Part shown: one piece after another, positions 28,016 through 36,288 of the stretch | How the letters are laid out: each line of letters opens with the position of its first letter | How positions within the stretch are numbered: position 1 is the first letter of the stretch | Assembly: GCF_900169365.1 (NCBI RefSeq) | Contig: NZ_FXZH01000012.1 | Location: forward strand, 62,001-126,000 | DNA: 64,000 bases | DNA from: Brevibacterium sp. 239c | GTDB lineage: Bacteria; Actinomycetota; Actinomycetes; Actinomycetales; Brevibacteriaceae | Direction of reading: 5' to 3' | The notes under the pieces: model-generated | Databases searched by the model: none | The model's input: the letters and a program-made list of their open reading frames with translations, nothing else | What the model was told of the DNA's origin: nothing | Translations under genes and position numbers: made by a program

Positions 28016-28531
28016 ATGAAGATGGCATCCGTGGTGTTCGTGTGTACGGGCAATATCTGTCGTTCGGTCACGGCCGAACGTGTGCTCCAGCATCATCTGG
28101 AACTCAACGACGCCGAGGCGGTTGTTGATTCCGCCGGCATCAGTGATGAGGAAGCCGGCAACCCCATTGACCCCACCCAGGCGCGGGTGCTGCGCACGGC
28201 CGGGTACCGTACCGAGGATCATGTCGCCCGGCAGATCACGCCCGACTGGTTGGCCGAACGTGACGTGGCCATCGCGATGACCCGCAGACATTACCGTGCC
28301 CTGCAGAACCTCATCGGAGACCTCCCCGCCGAGGCGCGCCCACGGCTGCATATGCTGCGCGAATTCGATCCGCGAGTGTCTCAGGAGGAGGCCGTTGATG
28401 CCCCGGCGCCGGACGTTGAGGACCCGTGGGCAGGGGAATTGAAGAAATTCGAAGAAACTCTTGAGACAATTGAAGTGTCCGTGCCGGGAATCACAGACTA
28501 TCTACACTCTTTGGCCGAGCAGACTCGGTGA
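28016..28531 (+). CDS. Low-molecular-weight protein tyrosine phosphatase
   Basis: 171 residues. The active-site loop VCTGNICRS is at residues 9-17, with nucleophile C10 and R16. The general-acid region is DVEDPWAGELKKF (Asp-Pro-Trp in place of the usual DPY/DPF). The ATG at 28016 follows CAGGAGA by 8 nt; the in-frame codon at 27971 adds 15 unrelated residues. It is divergent from the M13 peptidase gene and 33 bp upstream of the CopC-like gene, so the two may be co-transcribed. In Actinobacteria these act on phosphotyrosine proteins or phosphoarginine; the target is unknown. Confidence 0.93.
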   Translation: MKMASVVFVCTGNICRSVTAERVLQHHLELNDAEAVVDSAGISDEEAGNPIDPTQARVLRTAGYRTEDHVARQITPDWLAERDVAIAMTRRHYRALQNLIGDLPAEARPRLHMLREFDPRVSQEEAVDAPAPDVEDPWAGELKKFEETLETIEVSVPGITDYLHSLAEQTR

Positions 28532-28564
28532 TACTGAAGGTAATTGTTGAAGGAGAAAACTGAC

Positions 28565-29215
28565 ATGACTCGAACCACGTGGCCCGCCCTCAGGCTCGGC
28601 TTCGCTGCCCTGCTGGTGGCTGCCTTGAGTGTCTTTGCTTTTGCCCCGGCCAGTGCTCACGACCAGCTCGTGTCTTCGAATCCCGAAGATGGATCGACGG
28701 TCGACCAGCAGCCGGAATGGATTGAGATGACCTTCTCCGGTGAAGTCCAGGAGGTCGGCTCCGAGGTCAAGGTCGTCATCGACGGCAAGAACGTCTCTGC
28801 TGGTGAGCTCGCTGTCGACGGCAAGAAGCTCACCGTCGCACTGCCCGACAACCTCAAGCCCGGCGACTACAAAGTCACCTGGCGCGTGGTGTCGCAGGAC
28901 GGTCACCCGATCTCCGGTGACTTCGACTTCACCATCTCTGACGCCGAGGGCGCCGGCGGTGCGGTCGAAGAATCTTCACAGGCCGGACTCGGCGGCGGCG
29001 TCGTCGACGAGCCGGGCAAGGACACCGAAGAGCGCGGCGAGATCGGCGAATCGACCGGAAGCGATTCCGGTATGTCGACACCGATGATCGTGTTGCTGGG
29101 TGTCGGCGGTCTGGCCATCATCATCATCGTCATCCTCCTCATGCGCCGCAAGGCACAGGGCCTGCCCGGCACCACCAAGAGTGATGACTCGGGAGACGGT
29201 CCGAAGGACGAGTGA
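28565..29215 (+). CDS. CopC-domain surface protein with C-terminal membrane anchor
   Basis: 216 residues. A Sec signal peptide (ALRLGFAALLVAALSVFAFAP, cleavage after ASA) leaves a mature N-terminus starting HDQLVSSNPEDG. This His-first start is the copper-binding feature of CopC-type proteins. The CopC/YobA domain continues to GHPISGDFDFTI. A linker rich in Gly/Glu/Ser is followed by one transmembrane helix (VLLGVGGLAIIIIVILLM) and a basic tail. AAGGAG precedes the ATG at 28565. Likely located outside the membrane, possibly in copper handling. The usual CopD partner is absent. Confidence 0.9.
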   Translation: MTRTTWPALRLGFAALLVAALSVFAFAPASAHDQLVSSNPEDGSTVDQQPEWIEMTFSGEVQEVGSEVKVVIDGKNVSAGELAVDGKKLTVALPDNLKPGDYKVTWRVVSQDGHPISGDFDFTISDAEGAGGAVEESSQAGLGGGVVDEPGKDTEERGEIGESTGSDSGMSTPMIVLLGVGGLAIIIIVILLMRRKAQGLPGTTKSDDSGDGPKDE

Positions 29216-29350
29216 GCTGCAGGCTTTCGCAGAAGAACCCCTCTCGAGCAACGCGGCGTCGGAAAATGTCGTCCTCGGCGACGTGAAAAACCGACTGAGC
29301 GTTGATCGACCGAGAGGCGATCGGCCAGGGCAGAGTATTCCGAGCTGAGC

Positions 29351-29387
29351 ATGGTCCCGGAAGTGAACGCTTCCGGGACCATTCTTT
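29351..29387 (+). terminator. Intrinsic terminator after the CopC-like gene
   Basis: A perfect 13-bp stem (ATGGTCCCGGAAG at 29351-29363, complement at 29370-29382), a 6-nt loop and TCTTT after the stem. It serves the plus-strand phosphatase/CopC unit and could also act for the convergent MFS gene. Confidence 0.8.
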
Positions 29388-29450
29388 GCCTGCCAACGAT
29401 GCGGGTTTCGCCTGGACACAGGTGCTCCAGCGGTGAGGGCGACTCTTGCC

Positions 29451-30842
29451 TCAGCGTTGAGCGCCCGCCCCGCGCACCCGGTCGGCGAGCAAGCCGATCA
29501 GCACCGCGACACATCCGATCGCTGAAATCGCGAGGGCCAGGAAGATGCCGTTCGCGCTCGGATGGCCATCAGCACCCAAGTGCGCAGCAAGCACCGCGCC
29601 GGAGATCGCACTGCCGAAGGAACCGCCGACGGTACGCAGCACCTGATTGAAGCTGACCGCACTACCCAATTCCTCTGTCGCGACGGTGCGGGCGATGAGC
29701 GCCGGCATCGCTGCATAGGTGGTGCCGACACCCATGCCGACGACGAACATCCCGACAAGGATCTCCCAGAGTTGGGTATGGGCGAAGAGCAGCAGAAGTG
29801 ATGACGCGGTGACCAGTGTCGCGCCCAGCGGCAGTAGGGTGGTCATTCGAATCCGCTTCGTCAGATGTCGCACGAGGCGGTTGGCGAGGAAGCTTCCGAC
29901 CGAGAACGGCAGCATCACGAACCCGGCCCAGAACACCGGTAGGGCGACACCGTATCCGGTCTCGCTCGGCGCCTGTGCGATGATGCTGCCGATCGACAGC
30001 ACCATGTACATCACCGTGCCGAGTGTGATGGCCGTGAGGTTTGCGACGAGAGCATCCGGGCTGCGGAGGACCCGAAGATTGATCAGCGGATACTTCACCC
30101 TCAGTTCTAGCAGGACCCAGATCGTGAGCAGGATGATCGCGACCGCGAAGCAGCTCAGGGTCGGCAGGGTGGCCCAGCCCCAGATCTCTCCTTCGCTGAC
30201 CCCGAGCAGCAGCGCCGCGAGCCCGAAGGCGAGCACTGTCGCACCTGGTACGTCGAAGCGGACTCGCGGCGCCTGCGTGTCCGGTCCCGATGGGACGGCG
30301 ACGATCACCACGACCATGGCTGTGGCAACGAAGAGCGCAGCGAACCAGAACGCGAACTGATAGTCGAGGGATCCCGCGATGAGTCCCGTCAGGGGGTACC
30401 CGATGCCCATTCCCGTCGACACGGTCACCGACAGGCTGGCGATGCCGCGCGTGCTCTTCTCCGCAGGCAGATAGCGCCGTGCCAGTGCGATCGTCATGGG
30501 CACGATGCCGTAGCTGAGTCCTTGCAGCGCACGCCCGATCAGGAAGACGGCGAAGTTGGTCGCTAAAGCGGCGATCACCGAACCCACGAGGATGATTGTG
30601 AGAGCGCCGAGGAGGAGTCTCTTCTTGTGTGGGCCATCGCTGAGGCGGCCCATCACCGGGGTGACGATTGCGCCGACGAGCAGATTGATCGTGAGCATCC
30701 ACTGGGCGGCGCTGATCGCGACGTGGAATTCGGAGGAGATCGTCGGGACGAGCAGCATGCCCAGCGAGCTGACGATCGCCGTCGACAATGCCGCATAGAT
30801 GAGTGCGGGGAGCAGCCGTCCGCCTGGTTCGGGCTCACTCAT
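29451..30842 (-). CDS. MFS transporter, DHA1/DHA2-like efflux protein
   Basis: 463 residues, about 14 transmembrane segments. Motifs: MGRLSDGPHKKRLLLGAL (motif A type), GRALQGLSYGIVPM, and SFNQVLRTVGGSFGSAISG near the C-terminus. The start is the ATG at 30842 (MSEPEPGGRL), overlapping the end of the upstream marR gene as ATGAGTGA, which implies translational coupling. The frame remains open far upstream but that part is inside marR and is not real. Expected to be a drug or metabolite exporter under MarR control. Confidence 0.92.
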   Translation of the reverse strand: MSEPEPGGRLLPALIYAALSTAIVSSLGMLLVPTISSEFHVAISAAQWMLTINLLVGAIVTPVMGRLSDGPHKKRLLLGALTIILVGSVIAALATNFAVFLIGRALQGLSYGIVPMTIALARRYLPAEKSTRGIASLSVTVSTGMGIGYPLTGLIAGSLDYQFAFWFAALFVATAMVVVIVAVPSGPDTQAPRVRFDVPGATVLAFGLAALLLGVSEGEIWGWATLPTLSCFAVAIILLTIWVLLELRVKYPLINLRVLRSPDALVANLTAITLGTVMYMVLSIGSIIAQAPSETGYGVALPVFWAGFVMLPFSVGSFLANRLVRHLTKRIRMTTLLPLGATLVTASSLLLLFAHTQLWEILVGMFVVGMGVGTTYAAMPALIARTVATEELGSAVSFNQVLRTVGGSFGSAISGAVLAAHLGADGHPSANGIFLALAISAIGCVAVLIGLLADRVRGAGAQR

Positions 30843-31260
30843 CCGCAGCCTCCCGCATGAGTTTGCGCAGCACGGGCACGGCAGCTGACAGCGTCGCGCG
30901 TTCGGAGTCATCGAGATGTTCGACAAGAGCATCGGCGAGCCACCGGGTGCCGGCCGCATGTTCGCGTTCGAGTGCGATGCGCCCCGTCTCGGTGATCTGG
31001 ACGCGGACCTTGCGTCGGTCGACCTCGTCGCGTGAGCGTGCGACATACGACAGATCTTCCAATTCGCGCAGAGCCACGGCGACTGCCTGCGGTGTGATCC
31101 TCTCTGTCGCTGAGAGTTCGGATGCGGTGGCAGGTCCCCGCTCATTCAGGTGAGTGAGGATGCCGGACTTCCCGCGCGAGGTCGTCCGTTCCGAGTAGAA
31201 GCGGCGGATGAGTGGGCGGAGCGCACTGCGGAACTCGGCGGCAAGGTTCGGATCGGGCAT
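30835..31260 (-). CDS. MarR-family transcriptional regulator
   Basis: 141-residue winged-helix repressor. LTHLNERGPATASELSATERITPQAVAVALRELEDLSYV covers the HTH, and the wing is RSRDEVDRRKVRVQITETG, whose DRRKVR is family-typical. The ATG at 31260 is preferred over the TTG at 31275. It overlaps the MFS gene by 8 bases, so both belong to one operon. A 26-bp imperfect palindrome lies just upstream and is the likely autoregulatory operator. Confidence 0.92.
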   Translation of the reverse strand: MPDPNLAAEFRSALRPLIRRFYSERTTSRGKSGILTHLNERGPATASELSATERITPQAVAVALRELEDLSYVARSRDEVDRRKVRVQITETGRIALEREHAAGTRWLADALVEHLDDSERATLSAAVPVLRKLMREAADE

Positions 31261-31271
31261 TGCCCCATTGT

Positions 31272-31297
31272 ACAAATAAATTGATCAATCTACTTGT
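31272..31297. promoter_or_regulatory. Probable MarR operator
   Basis: 26-bp inverted repeat centred on ATTGATCAAT (31280-31289); the 13-bp arms match at 11 positions. It starts 11 bp upstream of the marR start codon and is AT-rich in a GC-rich genome, as expected for a MarR site. Confidence 0.65.
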
Positions 31298-31405
31298 CTA
31301 TTGTGGCCTCGCGTGTGAGATGGAATAGAACCATGTCGAGCGGCTGTTGTCCCAGGAAGCTGATCTTTGAACTTTCTCGACGCTCGACCGAAGGACCGCA
31401 TCGCT

Positions 31406-32389
31406 TTGTCCGTTCCACTGAATATTCTCGACCTCGTCCCGATCCGTGACGGATCCTCCGCCCGCGAGGCCATCGACACCTCGATGCGTGCCGCACGCCT
31501 GGCCGATGAGCTCGGCTACTCCCGTCTCTGGTTCGCCGAGCACCACAACACCATGGGACTGGCCGCCAGTGCGACGGCCTTGCTCATCTCTCAGGCAGCC
31601 TCGGTGACCGAGAAGATCCGTGTGGGTTCAGGCGGAGTGATGCTGCCCAACCATGCTCCGCTCATGGTCGCCGAGCAGTACGGAACACTGGCCAACATCC
31701 ACGGCGATCGCATCGATCTGGGGCTTGGCCGCGCGCCCGGCACCGACGGGATGACGGCACAGGCACTGAGCCGCTCCTCGGCCGAACCGCAGGACTTCGC
31801 ACAGAACATCTATGACATGCAGGGGTGGTTCGGCGCCGAAGGCAAGGCGCACACGGCACCGATCGAGTCCGCGGTCTCCGTCGGCACGGAGGTGCCCATC
31901 TGGGTGCTCGGCTCGACGATGAATGGCGCGTCGATCGCCGGTCAGCTGGGTCTGCCGTTCTCCCTGGCTTCGCATTTCGCACCGAATCAGATCGATGAGG
32001 CTATCCGTGTCTATAGGGATTCCTTCACCACCGAGGCCCCAACCGCACAGATCGACGAACCCTATGTCATGGCCGGCATCAATGTGCTGGTCGCCGAGAC
32101 GGACGAGGAGGCAGAGCGCGAGTTCACCACGGTGAAGCAGATGTTCACCGACATCGCTCTTGGCCGTCGACGCCACCTCCAGCCGCCGGTCGATCCCAGT
32201 GAGCTGCCCCGAGGCGGTGAGAGCCCGATGCTGGCGATCAGCGCCGTCGGCTCACCAGAGACGGCCACCCGTCAGATGTCGGAATTCGTCGAGCGCACCG
32301 GTGCCGATGAGCTCATCACCGTCACCTACGCCTACGACCCTGCAGTGGCGGAGCGTTCGCTCAAGCTGCTCGCCGACGCCTGGTTCTGA
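31406..32389 (+). CDS. LLM-class (luciferase-like) flavin-dependent oxidoreductase
   Basis: About 327 residues, TIM-barrel FMN-dependent oxidoreductase of the bacterial luciferase superfamily, MsnO8-like. Motifs: LNILDLVPIRDG at the start, YSRLWFAEHHNTMG (the His pair typical of the group), IRVGSGGVMLPNHAP and LGLGRAPGTD. The TTG at 31406 follows AAGGA by 10 nt and places the start close to where relatives begin. A TTG at 31367 is an alternative that adds 13 residues. It is divergent from marR/MFS, so it may share the MarR site. Substrate unknown. Confidence 0.88.
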   Translation: MSVPLNILDLVPIRDGSSAREAIDTSMRAARLADELGYSRLWFAEHHNTMGLAASATALLISQAASVTEKIRVGSGGVMLPNHAPLMVAEQYGTLANIHGDRIDLGLGRAPGTDGMTAQALSRSSAEPQDFAQNIYDMQGWFGAEGKAHTAPIESAVSVGTEVPIWVLGSTMNGASIAGQLGLPFSLASHFAPNQIDEAIRVYRDSFTTEAPTAQIDEPYVMAGINVLVAETDEEAEREFTTVKQMFTDIALGRRRHLQPPVDPSELPRGGESPMLAISAVGSPETATRQMSEFVERTGADELITVTYAYDPAVAERSLKLLADAWF

Positions 32390-32412
32390 TCGAGAGGTTT
32401 CACCTGACCGGG

Positions 32413-32480
32413 CGCACGTCCGCTCGCTTGGCGAGGCCGACCGTTCTCGACAAGCTCGGCTCCATCGGTTCTGCCGAATT
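32413..32480 (-). pseudogene. Diverged fragment of a lysR 3' end
   Basis: 32413-32480 aligns without gaps to 32991-33058 (codons about 267-289 of the adjacent lysR gene) at roughly 70% by eye. Shared blocks include GGCGAGGC and GGCTCCA. It has no start and is too short to be functional, so it looks like a remnant of a partial duplication or of a second lysR gene. Confidence 0.45.
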
Positions 32481-33054
32481 GCCCTGTTTTCAGGTGGGCC
32501 TTCGTGCAGTGCATCCGATATTGACGGGTCACACCTGCAGCGAAGTCTTCACCCTTCTCATCGCGAACGCGCTTGCTGAATACGTCGAAACTCGAGTGTC
32601 TGCCTGCATATGGGAAGGGTGGGCGAACGACGAGGAACCGTCTGGCTGCGAACCGTTCCGATACAGAGGGCGCACCTATGCCAAATGCTCGATTGTTCTA
32701 CGTGACTTGAACGAACTCGACGCCGAATATGGTCCCGTCAGTCTCGTATGGCCAGCCGATCAGTCGTGGTGCATCTACAACGACATCGACACAATCGACA
32801 CGTTTGTAGGCGGCTCGATTGAGGTCGTTGACGCTATCAAGGCCGTGCGCGGACTTGAAACATTCGACGGTGAACAACCTGCCTCACCCCACCAGCCGCA
32901 CATGCGCCGCCAGGCCGGCATCCTCTTCGGCCAGTACCCTCGCAGTCGAGAGGATCGTTGTCTCCATCGCCGAGGCGGCTCTGGTCGGCCGTACGTCGCC
33001 GCGGGCGGCGAGGCTGACCGTCCGATTCAGGCTTGGCTCCACCAGCTGTGCTGA
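32428..33054 (+). CDS. Orphan ORF, possibly a truncated or decayed gene
   Basis: 208 codons open, but only about residues 35-150 look protein-like (for example YRGRTYAKCSIVLRDLNELD and LVWPADQSWCIYNDIDTIDT). The last 57 codons run antisense across the 3' end of lysR and look like shadow sequence. The first part overlaps a diverged copy of the lysR 3' end. No ribosome binding site fits the first codon. I do not recognise the family. Most likely this is a real small gene that lost its original start and stop, or an unrelated insertion beside lysR. Confidence 0.35.
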   Translation: MARPTVLDKLGSIGSAELPCFQVGLRAVHPILTGHTCSEVFTLLIANALAEYVETRVSACIWEGWANDEEPSGCEPFRYRGRTYAKCSIVLRDLNELDAEYGPVSLVWPADQSWCIYNDIDTIDTFVGGSIEVVDAIKAVRGLETFDGEQPASPHQPHMRRQAGILFGQYPRSREDRCLHRRGGSGRPYVAAGGEADRPIQAWLHQLC

Positions 33055-33858
33055 GACCAGCTGGGGCCGGTCGACGAGGACCATGGCGGGAACAATGGCG
33101 ACGCCGAGGCCGCGCTCGACGAACCGCAGCACCGCGTCCATCTCAGCGCCCTCGACGACGATATTCGGCGCCAGTCCTGCGGCGTCGAAGGCCGCCGAGG
33201 TGGCTTCGCGCAGATCGTATCCGTGATGGAACAGCACCTGGGGGAGTGCCGCGACCTCCGCCAGAGTCACCGTGTCACCTGGCAGGAGCGCGGACCTGCC
33301 CCGACCGTCGGACGGTAGCGGCTCACCTGCCTCCGTGGCAGCAATCACCACCAGATCCTCACTGAGCACCCCCTGCATCCGCAGCCGCGGCATCTGCGCA
33401 CTCGGACTCAGCGTCCGCGTGATGAGCGCAAGGTCTAACTCACCCGTACCCAGCGCCTCAATGAGCTCCCGCGATCCCTTCTCGACCAGCTCGAGCCCGA
33501 CCCCGGGATGCTCCTGATGGAAGTTGCTGATCGCCTCGGCGACGAGGCTGACGCACAAGGTCGGCGTCGCACCCAGGCGGATGCGACCCTTGCGCAGGCC
33601 CGCGAGCTCATCCATGTCACGGCGCACCGCCTCGGCGTCGGCGAGCATCCGTCGTGCACTCGGCAGAAGTGTTTCACCCGCGGCGGTGAGACTGATGTGT
33701 CCATGGGCGCGATGGAAGAGTTCGGACCCGAGCTCCTTCTCTAAGGTGGAAATCTGCCGGCTGAGTGACGGCTGCGCCAGGTGAAGAGTGGCAGCGGCCT
33801 TCGTGAAATGACCGGTATTGGCGACTTCGACAAAGCTCGCGAGCTGTTCCAGATTCAT
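32884..33858 (-). CDS. LysR-family transcriptional regulator
   Basis: 324 residues. The N-terminal HTH is typical (MNLEQLASFVEVANTGHFTK, then LAQPSLSRQISTLEKELG); the periplasmic-binding-like effector domain runs from about residue 90 (GRIRLGATPTLCVSLVAEAI). It is divergent from a fumarate-reductase-type flavoprotein gene. A perfect 7-3-7 palindrome lies 3 bp upstream of its start codon, in the right place for autoregulation. It probably controls the flavoprotein gene in response to an unknown small molecule. Confidence 0.93.
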   Translation of the reverse strand: MNLEQLASFVEVANTGHFTKAAATLHLAQPSLSRQISTLEKELGSELFHRAHGHISLTAAGETLLPSARRMLADAEAVRRDMDELAGLRKGRIRLGATPTLCVSLVAEAISNFHQEHPGVGLELVEKGSRELIEALGTGELDLALITRTLSPSAQMPRLRMQGVLSEDLVVIAATEAGEPLPSDGRGRSALLPGDTVTLAEVAALPQVLFHHGYDLREATSAAFDAAGLAPNIVVEGAEMDAVLRFVERGLGVAIVPAMVLVDRPQLVSAQLVEPSLNRTVSLAARGDVRPTRAASAMETTILSTARVLAEEDAGLAAHVRLVG

Positions 33859-33861
33859 GCT

Positions 33862-33878
33862 GATAGCGTACCGCTATC
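33862..33878. promoter_or_regulatory. Probable LysR operator
   Basis: GATAGCG-TAC-CGCTATC is a perfect palindrome immediately upstream of the lysR start and 58 bp from the divergent flavoprotein start. It fits an LTTR recognition site controlling both genes. Confidence 0.65.
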
Positions 33879-33935
33879 GAGTTGAGCGAAACAATACATT
33901 GGACGCATGAGACCGCTGAGCTTAGCGTGGAAAAC

Positions 33936-35714
33936 ATGAACTCCACAGCACAGAACTCGAAGACCACACAGGGCAATTCCCGCACACACGAACACACGAT
34001 CTCCACCTCGGTGCTGGTCATCGGCACCGGCGGATCCGGTCTTCGGGCGGCAATCGAGGTCGCCGAATCCGGCACCGATGTCCTGGCCGTCGGCAAGCGA
34101 CCCAAGGACGACGCCCACACCTCGCTGGCTGCCGGCGGCATCAACGCGGCCCTGGCCACGATGGACCCCGACGACTCCTGGCAGCAGCACGCCGCCGACA
34201 CAATCAAGGAATCCTATGACCTCGCCAACCCCCGCACCGTCGAAATCGTCACCCAAGGAGCCGAACAGGGAATCGCTGACCTGGAGCGATATGGAATGGA
34301 CTTCGCGAAGGAGGACGACGGTCGGATCTCGCAGCGCTTCTTCGGCGCCCATACCTGGCGTCGCACCGCTTTCGCCGGCGATTACACGGGACTCGAAATT
34401 CAGCGCACCCTCATTCATCGTGCTGAGGCCCTGAACGTCCCCATCCTCGACCGCGTCTACATCACCAAACTCCTCGTCGCCGACGGGCGCATCTTCGGCG
34501 CCTTCGGCTTCGACATCGTCGACGGTTCCCGCTACCGAATCCATGCCGACGCGGTCATCCTCGCAGCCGGTGGGCACAACCGGATCTGGCGCCGCACCTC
34601 ATCACGTCGCGACGAGAACACCGGTGATTCCTTCCGCCTGGCCGTCGAAGCCGGAGCCCGTCTGCGCGATGCCGAGCTCGTCCAGTTCCACCCCTCGGGC
34701 ATCATCGAACCCGAGAACGCCGCCGGAACACTGGTCTCCGAGGCTGCACGCGGTGAGGGCGGAATTCTGCGCAACGCACTGGGGGAGCGGTTCATGGAAC
34801 GCTACGATCCAGAACGCATGGAACTCTCCACCCGCGACCGCGTAGCTCTGGCCGCCTACACCGAGATCGCCGAGGGCCGCGGGACGGAGAACGGCGGCAT
34901 CTGGCTCGATGTCTCCCACCTGCCGCGCGAGACCATCATGAACCGCTTGCCGCGCGTGTTCCAGACGATGATGGAAACGCAGATGCTCGACATCACCGTC
35001 AGCCCCATCGAGATCGCCCCGACCGCGCACTATTCGATGGGCGGGGTGTGGGTCGACCCGGTTGAGCACAGCACCGACGTCGAGGGGCTGTGGGCCATCG
35101 GCGAAGCGTCATCCGGGCTGCATGGGGCCAATCGCCTCGGCGGCAATTCGCTCATCGAACTCCTCGTCTTCGGCCGCATCGTCGGAAAGTCCGCCGTCGC
35201 GTATTCATCAGAGTTGGGTGCGCAGGTGCGGTCGCGGTCTGCCATCGCCGAGGCGCGGGCTGAGATCGATGATCTCCTCGCTTCCGAGGGTACGGAGAAT
35301 GTCCGGGCGCTGCAGCGCGAGATCCGCAATCTCATGACCGAGCATGCCGGAGTCGTCCGCGATGAGGCTGGATTGTTGGAAGGACTCGAGAAACTCGCCG
35401 GCATCGAGGCACGCATGGGTGAGGTCGGAATTCACCCGGATATCGCCGGCTACTCCGATCTCTCACACGCCTTCGACCTCAAATCCTCGGCACTGGCGGC
35501 TCGGGCAACCCTGGAGTGCGCACTCGAACGCAGGGAGACCCGCGGCTGCCACAATCGCAGCGACTACCCCGAACAGGACGAGAATTTGCAGGTCAACCTC
35601 GTGTGGTCACCGTCCACTGGAGTCGTGCAGGAGAGCATTCCAGCAGTCGATCCCGAGGTTGCCGAGCTCATGCGAGATGACGAGATCAGCCAGGTCGGCA
35701 AGCTCGTCGAGTGA
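33936..35714 (+). CDS. FAD-binding flavoprotein, fumarate reductase/succinate dehydrogenase type
   Basis: 592 residues. N-terminal FAD motif SVLVIGTGGSGLRAA, then the flavin-linking region HTSLAAGGINAAL (His precedes Ser as in covalent FAD attachment). Active-site blocks FHPSGIIEPENAAGTLVSEA, ARGEGGILRNALG and TAHYSMGG are all present, plus NRLGGNSLIELLVFGR. It resembles the flavoprotein subunit of fumarate reductase more than L-aspartate oxidase, but no iron-sulfur or cytochrome subunit is adjacent. The ATG at 33936 is chosen; a TTG at 33882 is in frame. Probably regulated by the divergent LysR. Physiological electron partner unknown. Confidence 0.88.
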   Translation: MNSTAQNSKTTQGNSRTHEHTISTSVLVIGTGGSGLRAAIEVAESGTDVLAVGKRPKDDAHTSLAAGGINAALATMDPDDSWQQHAADTIKESYDLANPRTVEIVTQGAEQGIADLERYGMDFAKEDDGRISQRFFGAHTWRRTAFAGDYTGLEIQRTLIHRAEALNVPILDRVYITKLLVADGRIFGAFGFDIVDGSRYRIHADAVILAAGGHNRIWRRTSSRRDENTGDSFRLAVEAGARLRDAELVQFHPSGIIEPENAAGTLVSEAARGEGGILRNALGERFMERYDPERMELSTRDRVALAAYTEIAEGRGTENGGIWLDVSHLPRETIMNRLPRVFQTMMETQMLDITVSPIEIAPTAHYSMGGVWVDPVEHSTDVEGLWAIGEASSGLHGANRLGGNSLIELLVFGRIVGKSAVAYSSELGAQVRSRSAIAEARAEIDDLLASEGTENVRALQREIRNLMTEHAGVVRDEAGLLEGLEKLAGIEARMGEVGIHPDIAGYSDLSHAFDLKSSALAARATLECALERRETRGCHNRSDYPEQDENLQVNLVWSPSTGVVQESIPAVDPEVAELMRDDEISQVGKLVE

Positions 35715-35752
35715 GTCGGAACCTTCGAGCGCGAGCTCTCCGCGAGGGTCCT

Positions 35753-36028
35753 TCAGGCGGCGAGCTCGCGCTTCCAATCTCCGACCAGGCTGATCATCGT
35801 GAAGCCTGTGAGGAAGGCCGAGAAGGTGGCCAGGTGTCCGATGGCGACGATTTCCAGGCCCGCGTCGGTGGTGTCTGTGGTTAAGAAGACTCCGGTTGCT
35901 GCCAATGAAACGGCTCCCCACGCGGCGGCCACGAGTGCACCCGGGGCTCGGGGCAGAGCTTTCGACAGCATTCCGGTGATGAAGCTGAGGGCGATAGCGC
36001 TCCAGACAACTGATTCCACGTTGATCAC
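35753..36028 (-). CDS. Small membrane protein, start uncertain
   Basis: About 91 residues with three hydrophobic segments (VVWSAIALSFITGMLS, LVAAAWGAVSLAATGVF, LATFSAFLTGFTMISLV) and a basic C-terminus. The frame stays open up to 36256, but the upstream part (Arg/Ser-rich) does not look like membrane protein. GTG codons at 36028 and 36019 are candidates; none has a strong ribosome binding site (a GGAGGAG further upstream is too far away). No family recognised. It is convergent with the flavoprotein gene. Confidence 0.55.
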   Translation of the reverse strand: MINVESVVWSAIALSFITGMLSKALPRAPGALVAAAWGAVSLAATGVFLTTDTTDAGLEIVAIGHLATFSAFLTGFTMISLVGDWKRELAA

Positions 36029-36249
36029 ATCACCGGATACCCAGCTCGTGGGTGCCCGGGAATCTCCTCCGCTAATGTGCTCGGCATTGAGCGCTTGAAT
36101 GGCGCCGCAGACCATAGTAACCGACAAGGTTCGTTGAGTACACAATATGACGCATTCTTTATTGTCGACATTGTCCTTATTGCTGGTGCTGACTGCCGAT
36201 CGGCGAGCTGAGCGTCCTGTCCAAGGTCGCATTGCTCCGGTCCGGACTT

Positions 36250-36288
36250 GATGCATCTATCAATGCATGCATCTGATAGTTTGGGTGT
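36250..36288 (+). promoter_or_regulatory. GntR operator and probable leaderless promoter
   Basis: GATGCAT (36250-36256) and ATGCATC (36267-36273) form an inverted repeat with a 10-bp spacer; ATGCAT occurs three times. TAGTTT at 36277-36282 is a plausible -10 element and the GTG start follows 6 nt later, so the transcript may lack a leader. The palindrome overlaps the -35 region, fitting autorepression. Confidence 0.55.

Noticed and set aside
33936..35714. L-aspartate oxidase (nadB)
   Set aside because: Motifs fit the fumarate reductase/SdhA type better, and no nadA or nadC lies nearby; kept as a flavoprotein of uncertain substrate.
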